The notes under the pieces are model-generated. The model did not search any database. It saw only the letters and a list, made by a program, of their open reading frames with translations, and was not told the origin of the DNA. 64,000 bases of DNA, from contig NC_008321.1 in assembly GCF_000014685.1 (NCBI RefSeq), positions 4,275,001-4,339,000 on the forward strand. The letters run 5' to 3'. Numbering within the stretch: the first letter of the stretch is position 1; each line of letters begins with the position of its first letter. Position numbers and translations under genes: made by a program. The stretch is from Shewanella sp. MR-4. GTDB lineage: Bacteria; Pseudomonadota; Gammaproteobacteria; Enterobacterales; Shewanellaceae. Shown piece after piece: positions 1-9,675 of the stretch.

Positions 1-984
1 GACGGTAGCGCCAACATTGGTCGCCTTCGAATCGTTCACATAGGTCACGCCCGCTTTTACACCGACCACTTCACAGCGATGAGAAAGACCAGTAAAGGTA
101 CGAGCCACTTTAGCCATGACTTGCTTATCTACGCCCACGGCATACACCAGCGCCATGGCAGCGAGTAAGTTGGCATGGTTATGACTACCAATCAGCGATA
201 CTTCGGTGATCGGCATAATTTCACTGTGACCGTGGTAAATCTTGCTATCACAAATGCCCCACTCGTCGCCCTCTGGCGGCGCTAAACCAAAGCTGTTTTG
301 GTTCATCGGCTCTGTCGGGATAGTCAGCGCATCATCACGGTTAAAGATGATGGAGCGGCTTTGATGGTACAGACGCAGCTTGGCCTTGCGATAGGCATCC
401 ATATCGCTGTATCTGTCCATATGATCTTCGGTCACGTTCAAACAGGTCGACGCCACGCAGTTTAAGCTGTGGGTGGTTTCGAGCTGGAAGCTCGACAGCT
501 CAAGCACAAAAATATCGGCATTTTCCGTCAGCAGATCGAGCGCCGGAATACCAATATTGCCGCCCACGGCCACCGCCATGCCGGCTTCACGCAGCATTTC
601 ACCCACTAAGGTGGTAACGGTCGACTTGCCATTTGAGCCAGTAATCCCAATCACACAAGGTTTACGGTCGGCAATCTCACGGGCAAATAGCTCCACATCG
701 CCAATGACTTCAATCCCCATATCCAGTGCAGCGCGAACCTCAGGCGTATCAATCGCAATGCCTGGGCTGATAATGATTTGCTTTGCTTGCACTAAGTAAC
801 GGCAATCGAATCCGCCGGCAATCAGCTGCACCTCAGGGAATGCGCTGGCAAGGGTATCCGCACCAGGAGGTTGGCGACGACTATCCATCACCAAGGGTGT
901 GATCCCTTTTCCACACAAATAGCGCACTACCGAGAGCCCGGTGGCACCCAAACCTAACACTATGTGTGAATACTGACTTTGCAT
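1..984 (-). CDS. murD: UDP-N-acetylmuramoylalanine--D-glutamate ligase MurD (partial)
   Basis: Cytoplasmic Mur ligase that adds D-glutamate to UDP-MurNAc-L-Ala using ATP in peptidoglycan precursor synthesis. Reading from the ATG at 982-984, 328 codons are present and remain open at the window edge. The family is about 440 residues, so roughly the last quarter (C-terminal domain) is missing. The protein begins MQSQYSHIVLGLGATGLSV, a nucleotide-binding N-terminal fold. The Mur-ligase ATP loop GITGSNGKSTVTTL follows, then NHANLLAAMA, and the reading ends in NDSKATNVGAT. It starts 6 bases downstream of the mraY stop and is part of the minus-strand dcw operon. Identification is firm. Confidence 0.95.
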   Translation of the reverse strand, partial: MQSQYSHIVLGLGATGLSVVRYLCGKGITPLVMDSRRQPPGADTLASAFPEVQLIAGGFDCRYLVQAKQIIISPGIAIDTPEVRAALDMGIEVIGDVELFAREIADRKPCVIGITGSNGKSTVTTLVGEMLREAGMAVAVGGNIGIPALDLLTENADIFVLELSSFQLETTHSLNCVASTCLNVTEDHMDRYSDMDAYRKAKLRLYHQSRSIIFNRDDALTIPTEPMNQNSFGLAPPEGDEWGICDSKIYHGHSEIMPITEVSLIGSHNHANLLAAMALVYAVGVDKQVMAKVARTFTGLSHRCEVVGVKAGVTYVNDSKATNVGATV

Positions 985-990
985 GAGCGA

Positions 991-2073
991 TTACCTTAAC
1001 TTCAACGTGGCTAAGCCGAGTAACACTAAGAAAATCGAGATAATCCAAAAGCGGACAATCACGCGTGGTTCAGGCCAACCCTTTAACTCATAGTGGTGAT
1101 GGATAGGCGCCATGCGGAAAATGCGCTGGCCACGTAACTTGTAAGAACCGACCTGCAGGATCACAGACACAGTTTCCATCACAAACACACCGCCCATAAT
1201 CACTAATAGGATTTCTTGGCGAACCAGTACCGCAATCGCGCCTAAGGCTGCGCCTAAAGACAGCGAGCCCACATCGCCCATGAAGACCTGTGCTGGATAA
1301 GTGTTAAACCATAAAAAGCCTAAGCCTGCGCCCACAATCGCAGTACAGACGATCACTAGCTCACCCGAACCAGGTAAATGCGGAATGTGCAGGTAATTAG
1401 CAAACTGAGCATGGCCAGACAGATACGCAATCAAGGCAAATGCCGCGGCCACCATCACAGTTGGCATAATCGCCAAACCGTCGAGACCATCGGTTAGGTT
1501 TACCGCGTTGCTCGAACCCACGATAGTAAAGTAAGCCAATACGATAAACACAGCGCCAAGCTGTGGCATCACGTCCTTAAAGAAAGGCACGACTAACTGG
1601 GTTTCACCCGGGTTAGACGCTGTGGTGTAGAGGAAGAAAGCAATGATCAACGCCGCTAAGGATTGCAGAATATACTTCCAACGCGCGATCAGTCCCTTAG
1701 TATCTTTACGCACGACTTTGCGGTAATCATCAATAAAACCGATCATGCCGAAGCTGCCTAATACAAACAGCATCACCCACACATAACGGCTACCGAGATC
1801 GCCCCACAACAGTACACTGATAAAGATGGCGCCTAAAATCATCAGGCCGCCCATGGTCGGCGTACCGCGTTTACTGAAATGCGACTCTGGCCCGTCGTTA
1901 CGCACGACTTGACCAATCTGCATTAACTGCAAACGCTCAATCAGTTTAGGACCCCACCATAAACTAAACATTAATGCGGTTAACAAGCCTAAAATGGCTC
2001 GAAATGTCACATAGGAAAATACGTTAAACCCAGTATGAAAACGGGTTAAATACTCGGCCAGATACACCAGCAT
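991..2073 (-). CDS. mraY: Phospho-N-acetylmuramoyl-pentapeptide transferase MraY
   Basis: Integral membrane enzyme that transfers phospho-MurNAc-pentapeptide from UDP to undecaprenyl phosphate, forming lipid I. The 360-residue length equals the usual enterobacterial length. The protein is strongly hydrophobic, with about ten membrane segments. Family signatures are visible: the PTMGG loop near the N-terminus, an IDDYRKV segment, [13 protein letters not shown], the [11 protein letters not shown] motif with its catalytic-type Asp, and the His cluster in [16 protein letters not shown]. Its start codon directly abuts the murF stop, as expected for translational coupling. Confidence 0.97.
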
Positions 2074-3456
2074 CTACACTAACTCCCCACGCCCGAAGGC
2101 TACTGTTAGGCCATCCACGACCCGCTCCATTGCGGCACTACGTGAACCTTTAACTAAAACCGTCACCTGTCCCGGCAACTGGTTGATGTGTTTTATGAGT
2201 TTTTCTACTAACGTCGCCACGCTGTCATGGTGCTCCGCCCCGAAAGCTTGGCTAGTGTGCTGAGTTAAGGTGCCGGTACAGAACAGAGCATCGATTCCCT
2301 GTTGCTTTGCCAGTTGTCCCAGTTCAGCGTGTAAAAGGGGCGCATTGTCGCCTAATTCGCCCAAATCTCCCAGTACCAAACAGCGATTTTCAGAAATTTC
2401 CTTTAACCAAGCGATAGCCGCTCCCACTGACACGGGATTGGCGTTATAGCTATCATCGATTAGACGAATACGTCCTAATTGAGTTGGCTGCATGCGTCCC
2501 TTAACTGGGGTCAACTGGCTCAAGCCTTCGGCGATTTCTTTAAGGCTTAATCCTAAAGCAATACAAACACTTGCCGCAGCCAGCGCGTTGCTAACTTGGT
2601 GACGACCCGCGAGAGGCAGAGTCACTTCGCAGGACTCTCCCGCGTAATTGAGGATAAAACGATAGCAACCTTCGCTATTGGCTTTGTGGCCAGTCGCAAT
2701 CACATCGATTTGACGTTTAGCCGCGCCTTCCTGCTGGGAGAAGCTTAATTGCTTATATTGTTTCGCTTTCACCCGCATCACATCGGCAAAGGCATCATCG
2801 GCATTGATAATTGCCGTGCCGCCGGATTGCAGATGGTTGTAGATTTCCGATTTGGCCTGAGCGACACCCGCCTGTGAGCCAAAGCCTTCTAAGTGAGCGC
2901 TGCCAACGTTGTTGACTAACGCTACGTGAGGACGCACCAAACTCGAGGTGTAATCAATCTCACCTTTATGGTTAGCGCCAAGCTCAAACACCCCGTATTT
3001 ATCCTCGGGCGTTAAGCGCAGCAAGGTGAGTGGCACACCGATTTCATTATTAAAATTGCCAGCGGTGTAAAGCACTTGATGCTTCGCCGATAAAATTGTG
3101 GCGATCATTTCTTTCACGCTGGTTTTGCCATTGGAGCCAGTTAAGGCCACACAAATGGGATCCACTTGGTCACGTACATAGGCGCCAATCGCGCCCATGG
3201 CCTTTTGGCAATCGGCAACAATAAGCTGCGGCACATCGAAGGCCAATTCACGTTCAACCAGCAGTGCAACGGCACCATTTTCAATTGCCGTGGCCGCAAA
3301 ATCATGGCCATCGAAACGCTCGCCCTTTAAGGCGACAAACAGAGTCGCTGGGCCGATTTTACGGCTATCGCTGCTTAATGCTTGGATGGTGACATCGTCA
3401 CCGACTCGATGCGCACTTAAGTGTTGGCTTAGCGCCTCGAGGGAAATTGGGATCAT
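2074..3456 (-). CDS. murF: UDP-N-acetylmuramoyl-tripeptide--D-alanyl-D-alanine ligase MurF
   Basis: Cytoplasmic ATP-dependent ligase that adds the D-Ala-D-Ala dipeptide to UDP-MurNAc-tripeptide, the last soluble step before lipid I. The 460-residue length is near the family norm of about 452. The ATP-binding loop [14 protein letters not shown] lies at about residues 104-117, followed by the Mur signature around [10 protein letters not shown] and the C-terminal DDSYNANP motif. The first four bases overlap the end of murE, a typical arrangement for coupled translation inside the dcw cluster. Confidence 0.96.
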
Positions 3457-4934
3457 TGGCTTTGCTCCGATAACTGACGTGCCAGGGCGCGCTCATCATA
3501 GTCATGACGCACACCTGCCGCCTCTTGGTAAGTTTCATGGCCTTTGCCCGCAAGCAGAATCACATCCCCAGGTTTAGCCTGTGCCACGACGCGCTTAATC
3601 GCAGCCACACGGTCAACCTCGGTCAATGCTCGCTCAGGGTGAGTCAGCCCTTGGATAATATCGGTAATAATTTGGTTAGGATCTTCGCTACGGGCATTAT
3701 CGCTAGTCACCATAATGCGATCGGCGCATTGCTCCGCCGCTTGTCCCATCAATGGGCGTTTGCCCTTATCACGGTCGCCACCGCAGCCAAACACGCACCA
3801 CAACTCGCCCGCGCAGTGACGACGCAGGGCATTCAGCGCCTGTTCAATCGCATCCGGGGTGTGAGCATAATCGACGACTAAGGTGATGTTGTCTGCGGTG
3901 GTAAAACGTTCCATGCGGCCAGCCACGGGCACTAAATAAGGCACTTTGGCGGCCAGGGCACGCATATCCACGCCCTGTAAATACAAGGCAGATAAAGCAG
4001 CGAGTAAATTCGAGAGATTAAAGGCACCTAATAAAGGAGAACGAATGTCGATTTCGCCCTCGGGCCAGACTAATTTCGCCTGCACGCCTTGATCGTTAAA
4101 TTGGGCATTCTTAGTGTAAAACGCCGCCTCGGTATGCGCTTCAATACTAAAGCCCCACATTTTCGCGGGGACATTTGCCAGCTCGGATAACCAAGCGGCA
4201 CCCACGGGATCATCAAGATTCACTAAGCCGTGACGCAGGGCGTCGAAACGAAACAGCATTTGCTTGGCTGCGGCATAGTTTTCCATATCGCCGTGGTAGT
4301 CCAAGTGATCACGGGTCAGGTTAGTGAATACCGCCACATCGAAGGGCACGGCATCGACTCGGCCTTGGACTAAACCATGACTTGAGACTTCCATCGCGCA
4401 GGTATTAACGCCTTTGTCTGCAAACTCATATAGTTGGCGCATCAGGGTAATCGCATCGGCGGTCGTATTACCGCTATCGACTAACTCGCCCCACAGGCCA
4501 TTGCCGAGCGTGCCCATCACCGCCGCTTTACCTTCAAGCAAGGTCACTAATTGCGCGCACAGTTGACTAGTCGAGGTTTTACCATTGGTGCCGGTGATCC
4601 CGACAATGCCCATAGACTGACCTTGGACAACGGGATAACGCACTGCGGCGACCGCAGACACTTGCTTCGCTAACTGATAAAAATAAATCTGTACGCCTTG
4701 CTCAGTCGCAATAACCTTGCCCTGCTCTTCAATGCTATCCGTATGCACTAACACCGCAATCGCACCTTGGGCTAAGGCCTTATCGATAAATTGACGACCA
4801 TCGACCTTATGGCCAGGCAGCGCTAAAAACACATCGCCGCGACGTATTGCGCGGCTATCTAAAGTCAAATCTAAGAAGGTTTGTTCGCCCGCGTAGGGGA
4901 ACCAAGGCGCTAATAGATCCCTTAACAACATCAT
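3453..4934 (-). CDS. murE: UDP-N-acetylmuramoyl-L-alanyl-D-glutamate--2,6-diaminopimelate ligase MurE
   Basis: Adds the third stem-peptide residue to UDP-MurNAc-Ala-Glu. The 493-residue length is typical. The ATP loop GITGTNGKTSTSQL lies near residue 113, and the carbamylated-Lys region and the C-terminal domain are recognisable. The amino-acid selectivity motif, which is DNPR in Escherichia coli and contacts meso-diaminopimelate, reads DNAR at about residues 411-414. The arginine is kept, so meso-DAP remains the likely substrate. The gene overlaps ftsI by 4 bases upstream and murF by 4 bases downstream. Confidence 0.96.
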   Translation of the reverse strand: MMLLRDLLAPWFPYAGEQTFLDLTLDSRAIRRGDVFLALPGHKVDGRQFIDKALAQGAIAVLVHTDSIEEQGKVIATEQGVQIYFYQLAKQVSAVAAVRYPVVQGQSMGIVGITGTNGKTSTSQLCAQLVTLLEGKAAVMGTLGNGLWGELVDSGNTTADAITLMRQLYEFADKGVNTCAMEVSSHGLVQGRVDAVPFDVAVFTNLTRDHLDYHGDMENYAAAKQMLFRFDALRHGLVNLDDPVGAAWLSELANVPAKMWGFSIEAHTEAAFYTKNAQFNDQGVQAKLVWPEGEIDIRSPLLGAFNLSNLLAALSALYLQGVDMRALAAKVPYLVPVAGRMERFTTADNITLVVDYAHTPDAIEQALNALRRHCAGELWCVFGCGGDRDKGKRPLMGQAAEQCADRIMVTSDNARSEDPNQIITDIIQGLTHPERALTEVDRVAAIKRVVAQAKPGDVILLAGKGHETYQEAAGVRHDYDERALARQLSEQSQ

Positions 4935-6682
4935 TCAGTTCTCCCGGCGAGTCCCGCCAATTGCACCTGTTCTTTATCGGAAATGGGTTCGACATTTAAC
5001 ATTTGCAGTGCGCCTGACATCACCTTAGCGAATGCCGGCCCTGCCACTGAACCACCATAATAGAGATCGCCTTTCGGCTCGTTCACCACGACAACAATCG
5101 CGAGTTTGGGATTATTCACTGGCGCGACACCAGCAAATAACGCAACATAATCATCACCATAACCGCCAGCTACCGCCTTACGGCTGGTGCCAGACTTACC
5201 CGCAACTGGGTAGCCATCGATATGCGCAAGCGTACCTGTGCCACCTTTTTCGGTCACACCCACCATCATTTGCAGCACATCGTGAGCGACCTCTTGTGAG
5301 ATCACGCGTTCACCTTCGGGCGGCTTTTTCAGTTTTAAAATCGATACTGGATATAAAGTCCCGCCATTGCCTAAAGTGGCGTACATCCGCGCCAGTTGCA
5401 GCGTGGTCGCCGTTAGGCCGTAGCCGAAAGATAAAGTGGCGCGCTCGAAATCGGACCAACGGTGACGGTCTTGGATCAAACCTGCGCTTTCACCCGTGAG
5501 GTTAATCCCCGAGAAGCTGCCTAAACCCATGGATTGATAAGTGCCTAATAACTGCTGCACTGGAATAGACAGGGCGAGTTTACTGATCCCCACGTTACTG
5601 GATTTCGCCAGAATACGTGCCAGTGTCATGTCGCCGTAGTTAGTTGCGTCACGTACTTGGCGGCCGCCTAAACGCATCCATCCCGGAGAGGTTGGGATCA
5701 CATCGGTAGACTTAACCGTGCCTGCTTCTAACGCCGCAGCAACCACAAAAGGTTTAATGGTTGAGCCAGGCTCGAAGGTATCCGTCATCGCGCGGTTACG
5801 CATTCTGAAGGTTTGCAGATTGTCGCGCGAGTTGGGGTTGTAAGATGGCGTATTCACCATGGCTAAGACTTCGCCAGTGTGAATATCGAGCACCACGATC
5901 GAGCCAGAGGTCGCTTGGTTCATCTCAGTCGTGCGCTTTAACTCACGGTAGGCAAGTTGCTGAATACGTTGGTCGATACTCAACACAAGATCGTTTGGAC
6001 TCTCACCTTCCTGAACGATATCGAGGCGCTCAACCACATGGCCATCGCGAGATTTACGCACTTTTTGTTTAGATGGTGTACCTGTAAGCCAACTGTTGTA
6101 AGCGTTTTCGACACCTTCAATACCGACATCGTCGATATTGGTAATGCCGATCAGCTGGGCGGTGATCTCACCACCAGGGTAGTAGCGGCGTGACTCGGAT
6201 TTTAAAAACACCCCAGGCAATTTAAGCTGAGTGATATAGTCTGCCACCGCAGGTGTGACTTGGCGTTTAAGGTAGGTAAAACGTTTGGTTGGATTGCTGC
6301 GCACCTTTTCGAGCACATCTTCCACGGGTTCATGTAATACGTCCGCCAGCGCTTGCCAGCGGCGCATATCGGTAAAACCATTGTTATCATTGACTTGTTT
6401 AGGGTCGGCCCACACGGCACGCACCGGCACACTCACCGCCAGCATATCGCCGTTACGGTCGGTGATTAAGCCACGCTGCACCTCACGACTGGTGGTTCGT
6501 AGGGTGCGCATGTCACTCTCGTGACGCAGCTTATCGGGCTCGATAATTTGGATATAAGCAGCACGACCCACAAGGCTCGAAAACATCGCAAATACAAAGC
6601 CAACCACGACGTATAAACGCCAGTGGATCAGTTGTGGCTTTTGCTTTTTGCTGGCCTGTTTGGTTTTTGCTTGCCTAGTCAT
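4931..6682 (-). CDS. ftsI: Peptidoglycan D,D-transpeptidase FtsI (penicillin-binding protein 3)
   Basis: Septal class B penicillin-binding protein that crosslinks peptidoglycan during division. A short basic cytoplasmic N-terminus (rich in Lys/Gln) is followed by one membrane segment at about residues 22-40 and a periplasmic part. The pedestal region contains RGLITDRNG. The transpeptidase domain carries all three active-site motifs: STIK with the nucleophile at about Ser307, SSN at about 361-363 and KSGT at about 496-499. The 583-residue length matches the family. It lies between ftsL and murE as in other gammaproteobacteria and overlaps murE by 4 bases. Confidence 0.97.
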   Translation of the reverse strand: MTRQAKTKQASKKQKPQLIHWRLYVVVGFVFAMFSSLVGRAAYIQIIEPDKLRHESDMRTLRTTSREVQRGLITDRNGDMLAVSVPVRAVWADPKQVNDNNGFTDMRRWQALADVLHEPVEDVLEKVRSNPTKRFTYLKRQVTPAVADYITQLKLPGVFLKSESRRYYPGGEITAQLIGITNIDDVGIEGVENAYNSWLTGTPSKQKVRKSRDGHVVERLDIVQEGESPNDLVLSIDQRIQQLAYRELKRTTEMNQATSGSIVVLDIHTGEVLAMVNTPSYNPNSRDNLQTFRMRNRAMTDTFEPGSTIKPFVVAAALEAGTVKSTDVIPTSPGWMRLGGRQVRDATNYGDMTLARILAKSSNVGISKLALSIPVQQLLGTYQSMGLGSFSGINLTGESAGLIQDRHRWSDFERATLSFGYGLTATTLQLARMYATLGNGGTLYPVSILKLKKPPEGERVISQEVAHDVLQMMVGVTEKGGTGTLAHIDGYPVAGKSGTSRKAVAGGYGDDYVALFAGVAPVNNPKLAIVVVVNEPKGDLYYGGSVAGPAFAKVMSGALQMLNVEPISDKEQVQLAGLAGRTE

Positions 6683-6695
6683 ATCTTCCCTATGT

Positions 6696-7010
6696 TCACG
6701 GCACCTTTACCACAACTTCTTCGCTGGGTAAGGGTCGACTCATGTTGAGATCCTTTGATGCAATCCGCGTGATCCGGCTGTGCTCGGTCTGGGACTGCTC
6801 TTCCAATAATAAATTGCGCCACTCGATATCTAATCTGTCACGCTCCTGCAGTAGCTGATCCCATTGGGTAGTGAGCTTACGGCTCACATGGCTGGTATAG
6901 ACCACAGCCACAGCATTACTGAGCACGAGCAGTGCGAGTAACAAGATCCATTTGTGTTGCCACAGGTCGTTTAATACTATCCGTGGCAGATTTAATGAGG
7001 GCTTACTCAC
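6696..7010 (-). CDS. ftsL: Cell division protein FtsL
   Basis: Small bitopic division protein that forms the FtsQLB complex and activates septal synthesis by FtsWI. The 104-residue protein has a cytoplasmic N-terminus, one membrane segment at about residues 22-40 (ILLLALLVLSNAVAVVY) and a periplasmic helical, coiled-coil-like stretch containing QLLQERDRLDIEWRNLLLEE. The sequence is poorly conserved as usual for FtsL. The call rests on size, topology and position between rsmH and ftsI. It lies 12 bases after rsmH. Confidence 0.92.
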   Translation of the reverse strand: MSKPSLNLPRIVLNDLWQHKWILLLALLVLSNAVAVVYTSHVSRKLTTQWDQLLQERDRLDIEWRNLLLEEQSQTEHSRITRIASKDLNMSRPLPSEEVVVKVP

Positions 7011-7022
7011 TTTGTTTGCCCT

Positions 7023-7964
7023 CTAGTAATCTAATCGCTCGGCAATGCGTAACACTGAGCTGCGCGCTCTGGCATTGCGTTCAATTTCCTCATCGGAAGG
7101 CATAATCGCCTTACCTATGGCGCGCAATTTACGCGACTTGTTAATTTGATCTTCGGTGATTGGCAGACCGTGAGGCACGCTCTCACCTTGGCTATGGCGA
7201 CGAATAAAACGTTTTACGATGCGATCTTCCAGTGAATGGAAGCTGATAATCGATAAACGTCCCTGTGGCGCCAGTACGGTTAATGCACCTTCAAGCGCTT
7301 GATCAATTTGATCTAATTCACTGTTGATATAGATACGGATCGCCTGAAACACCCGGGTTGCAGGGTGTTTGTTACGCTCTTTATTTTTGGTGATCCGCGC
7401 AATTAAATCGGCTAAATCCTTGGTGCGTAAAAACGGGGTTTTATCACGGTCAGCCGCAATACAACGGGCAATATGGCGCGCATTTTTCTCTTCACCATAG
7501 GTTTTGAATACCCACGCCATGTCTTCAATTTCGGCTCGTGCTAACCACTGAGCCGCCGTTTCGCCTTGGCTATTGTCCATGCGCATATCGAGCGGACCAT
7601 CGCGCAGGAAACTAAAGCCACGTTCGGCATCATCGAGCTGCGGAGAAGACACGCCTAAGTCGAGTAACACACCATCAATCTTGCCAACCAGACCAAGCTC
7701 TTCGACGTAATCGGCTAGTTGGCCAAAACCACCATGTACAATTTGAAAACGGGGATCATCGGCGAATTGTTTAGCCGCTTCAATGGCTTGAGGATCACGA
7801 TCGATCGCAATCAGACGTCCGTTTTCACCCAGTCTTTGCAGCACTTGTCTTGAATGACCACCGCGGCCGAACGTGCCATCGATATAGATGCCATCGTCTT
7901 TGATGTTCAAACCGCCAACCGTTTCTTCGAGCAGAACGGATAAATGGGCAAATTCTTGACTCAT
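7023..7964 (-). CDS. rsmH: 16S rRNA (cytosine(1402)-N(4))-methyltransferase RsmH
   Basis: SAM-dependent methyltransferase (formerly MraW) that N4-methylates C1402 of 16S rRNA in the decoding centre. The 313-residue length equals the Escherichia coli protein. The N-terminal HLSVLLEETV signature, the SAM-binding GTFGRGGHSR loop, the LLDLGVSSPQLD segment and the C-terminal SFHSLEDRIVKRF motif are all visible. It lies 30 bases downstream of mraZ and just upstream of ftsL, the canonical order. Confidence 0.97.
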   Translation of the reverse strand: MSQEFAHLSVLLEETVGGLNIKDDGIYIDGTFGRGGHSRQVLQRLGENGRLIAIDRDPQAIEAAKQFADDPRFQIVHGGFGQLADYVEELGLVGKIDGVLLDLGVSSPQLDDAERGFSFLRDGPLDMRMDNSQGETAAQWLARAEIEDMAWVFKTYGEEKNARHIARCIAADRDKTPFLRTKDLADLIARITKNKERNKHPATRVFQAIRIYINSELDQIDQALEGALTVLAPQGRLSIISFHSLEDRIVKRFIRRHSQGESVPHGLPITEDQINKSRKLRAIGKAIMPSDEEIERNARARSSVLRIAERLDY

Positions 7965-7994
7965 TACTCTCTTCTTATTTAGTTATGCGACTCG

Positions 7995-8453
7995 TTAGAG
8001 TGAAAAATCCGCCAGACGCTCGTTATTCGCGAGCTCCTCGCTTCGAATCGTTTCCTGACACTCATCAATTTGCTGCAGCCAAGCTTGCTCATCCCACAGC
8101 TCAAACTTGTTTAACTGTCCCACCAGCATGATGCGCTTATCTAAATTGGCGTATTGCCTTAGCGGCGGTGGCAGTAATATGCGCCCGTTGCCATCGAGTT
8201 CTACCTCATGGGCATAACCCAGCAACATGCGCTTAAGGGACCGTTGGGTTTTGTCGGTATCTGAAAGCTTGAGTAACTTAGCTTCGATCAATTCCCACTC
8301 ATGGATGGGATAAAGGAGTAAACACGCAGATTGAATATCGACTGTGATGACGATGCGGCCTTGGTGCTCTAGCTGCAAAGGTTCGCGGTATCGCACTGGA
8401 ATAGCGATCCGTCCCTTTGTATCTAAGTTGATAGCACTGGCTCCACGAAACAC
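7995..8453 (-). CDS. mraZ: Transcriptional regulator MraZ
   Basis: First gene of the dcw cluster. MraZ is an AbrB/SpoVT-like DNA-binding protein that assembles as a ring and, in Escherichia coli, represses its own operon. The 152-residue protein carries two MraZ domains, each with a strand-rich DLDGKGRI-type motif: NLDTKGRIAIPVRYRE near residue 9 and ELDGNGRILLPPPLR near residue 89. A promoter and three GTGG repeats spaced exactly 10 bp apart lie directly upstream and fit autoregulation. Confidence 0.96.
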   Translation of the reverse strand: MFRGASAINLDTKGRIAIPVRYREPLQLEHQGRIVITVDIQSACLLLYPIHEWELIEAKLLKLSDTDKTQRSLKRMLLGYAHEVELDGNGRILLPPPLRQYANLDKRIMLVGQLNKFELWDEQAWLQQIDECQETIRSEELANNERLADFSL

Positions 8454-8481
8454 GCTAATTCATCCTATCCTTTGATTTTTG

Positions 8482-8507
8482 ATCCACAAATATCCACTAT
8501 TTCCCAC
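8482..8507 (-). promoter_or_regulatory. MraZ operator: three 10-bp-spaced GTGG repeats
   Basis: On the minus strand the sequence reads GTGGGAAATA, GTGGATATTT, GTGGATCAAA. The three GTGG cores are exactly 10 bp apart, one helical turn. Known MraZ operators are three TGGGN repeats separated by 5 bp; here the repeats are TGGGA, TGGAT and TGGAT with 5-bp gaps. They lie between the predicted -10 box and the mraZ start codon, a good position for repression. The motif and spacing are seen directly; binding is inferred. Confidence 0.75.
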
Positions 8508-8515
8508 AAATGCTA

Positions 8516-8545
8516 AGTTTAGGGATAGTAGACAAGCATTGTCAA
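8516..8545 (-). promoter_or_regulatory. Predicted sigma70 promoter of the mra/dcw cluster
   Basis: On the minus strand a perfect -35 box TTGACA (8540-8545) is followed after 18 bp by TAAACT (8516-8521), a fair -10 box. Transcription would start near 8509, immediately in front of the MraZ repeats and about 55 bases before the mraZ start codon. Confidence 0.65.
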
Positions 8546-8970
8546 GGGATGGGATCCTTTTATAAAGCCAGTCGGCAAGCGGGTTAGCAGCATGTTGAGC
8601 CCATCACTTAGCGACAAAGTTTTGACAAAAAGATCAGCGGAAAATCGGCTAAACGGCGAAAACCACGGGAATATAAAGCGAACAAAAAAGCAGCAGCCTT
8701 TTGCTTTCAGGGAGTTGCAATGAAATATTTGCCACAGGGTTTCTGTAAATATTGGATTTTCCCGAGTGAAAAATCACACTGGACTCACACGGGACAACAA
8801 AATAGACTCATTTTTTACATTCGCATTGGCTTATAGATCGTCAATTTCTAGCATAAATCGCTGAAATTTTATTTTCAGTTGCGGATTTATTCTGCAATTT
8901 AGGGATGCCTTTATTTCACGATTGCGAGGAAGATCAAAACTCCCGCGGGATTAACTCAAAGAATAACGCT
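8546..8970. other. Intergenic region between mraZ and the PepSY operon
   Basis: About 425 bases between divergent genes with no convincing gene. It contains an inverted repeat CTGAAA-N6-TTTCAG at 8861-8878 and AT-rich sequence before the PepSY genes. It must hold the promoter of the plus-strand operon, but no clear -35/-10 pair was found there. The inverted repeat could be an operator; no known regulator's consensus was recognised. Confidence 0.5.
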
Positions 8971-9675
8971 ATGAAAGCTACTCAAATCCGAACCTGCCAC
9001 AAGTGGTTTGCGCTGCTTACCGCGATTCAATTGCTACTTTGGTTAGCCACCGGCGCTTATATGGTGTGGATGGATATCGAATTTATTCGCGGCAAGCCAC
9101 TGGTAAACAAAGCAAACACGGCTACATACCAAGTGGAGACGCCCGCGTACAGCTTTACGGACTTTATCAAAGCACATCCCGATGCGACGGATATTAGTTT
9201 GTACGCGAATCAAGGCACACTCTACTATCGCGCCAACATCGCGGGAAAATTGCAGCGCTTTAGCAGTGAGACGGGGGAAGTATTACCGTTGCTCGATAAA
9301 CAACAGGCGCTCGACGCTGCACAACGAGTCTATACGGGTCAGGCTAAATTTATCGGCTCGACACTCATCGAGCAGAACGCTCCGAGTGAAATCCCTGCTC
9401 GCGCACTCCCCGTTTGGCAACTGACGTTAGACGATGCCATGCATTCGACGCTTTATGTTTCAGCAATAACCGGACAGCTCGTAACAGCCCGCCATGATTA
9501 TTGGCGGCTCTTCGATGTAATGTGGATGCTGCACATAATGGACTACGAGACCCGTGTGAATGTAAACAATTCTTTACTCACACTCATGAGCAGTCTAGCC
9601 TTGTTGACGACACTCTTTGGTATGGCTTTGACTTATATCAGTTTTAGAGCCAAACATCGTGAGGAGCGAGTATGA
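8971..9675 (+). CDS. PepSY-domain membrane protein (first of a linked pair)
   Basis: A 234-residue inner-membrane protein of the PepSY-TM type. It has an N-terminal membrane segment at about residues 12-33 preceded by CHKWF, a roughly 165-residue periplasmic region with PepSY-like repeats, then a motif MLHIMDYE and a second membrane segment at about 200-223. His10 and His188 flank the two membrane segments and could bind a metal or haem; that is inference. The ATG at 8971 was chosen because it directly precedes the hydrophobic segment; an in-frame ATG at 8905 has no spaced ribosome-binding site. The stop overlaps the next gene by 4 bases, so the two proteins are probably made together. The function is not known. 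Confidence 0.8.
   Translation: MKATQIRTCHKWFALLTAIQLLLWLATGAYMVWMDIEFIRGKPLVNKANTATYQVETPAYSFTDFIKAHPDATDISLYANQGTLYYRANIAGKLQRFSSETGEVLPLLDKQQALDAAQRVYTGQAKFIGSTLIEQNAPSEIPARALPVWQLTLDDAMHSTLYVSAITGQLVTARHDYWRLFDVMWMLHIMDYETRVNVNNSLLTLMSSLALLTTLFGMALTYISFRAKHREERV

Noticed and set aside
3197..3577. Plus-strand 126-codon open frame antisense to murF/murE
   Set aside because: It lies wholly inside well-identified Mur ligase genes, has no homolog-like features and is a shadow of GC-rich codon use.
8861..8878. Inverted repeat CTGAAA-N6-TTTCAG before the PepSY genes, considered as a Fur box
   Set aside because: It does not match the Fur consensus of GATAAT repeats, so no regulator was assigned.
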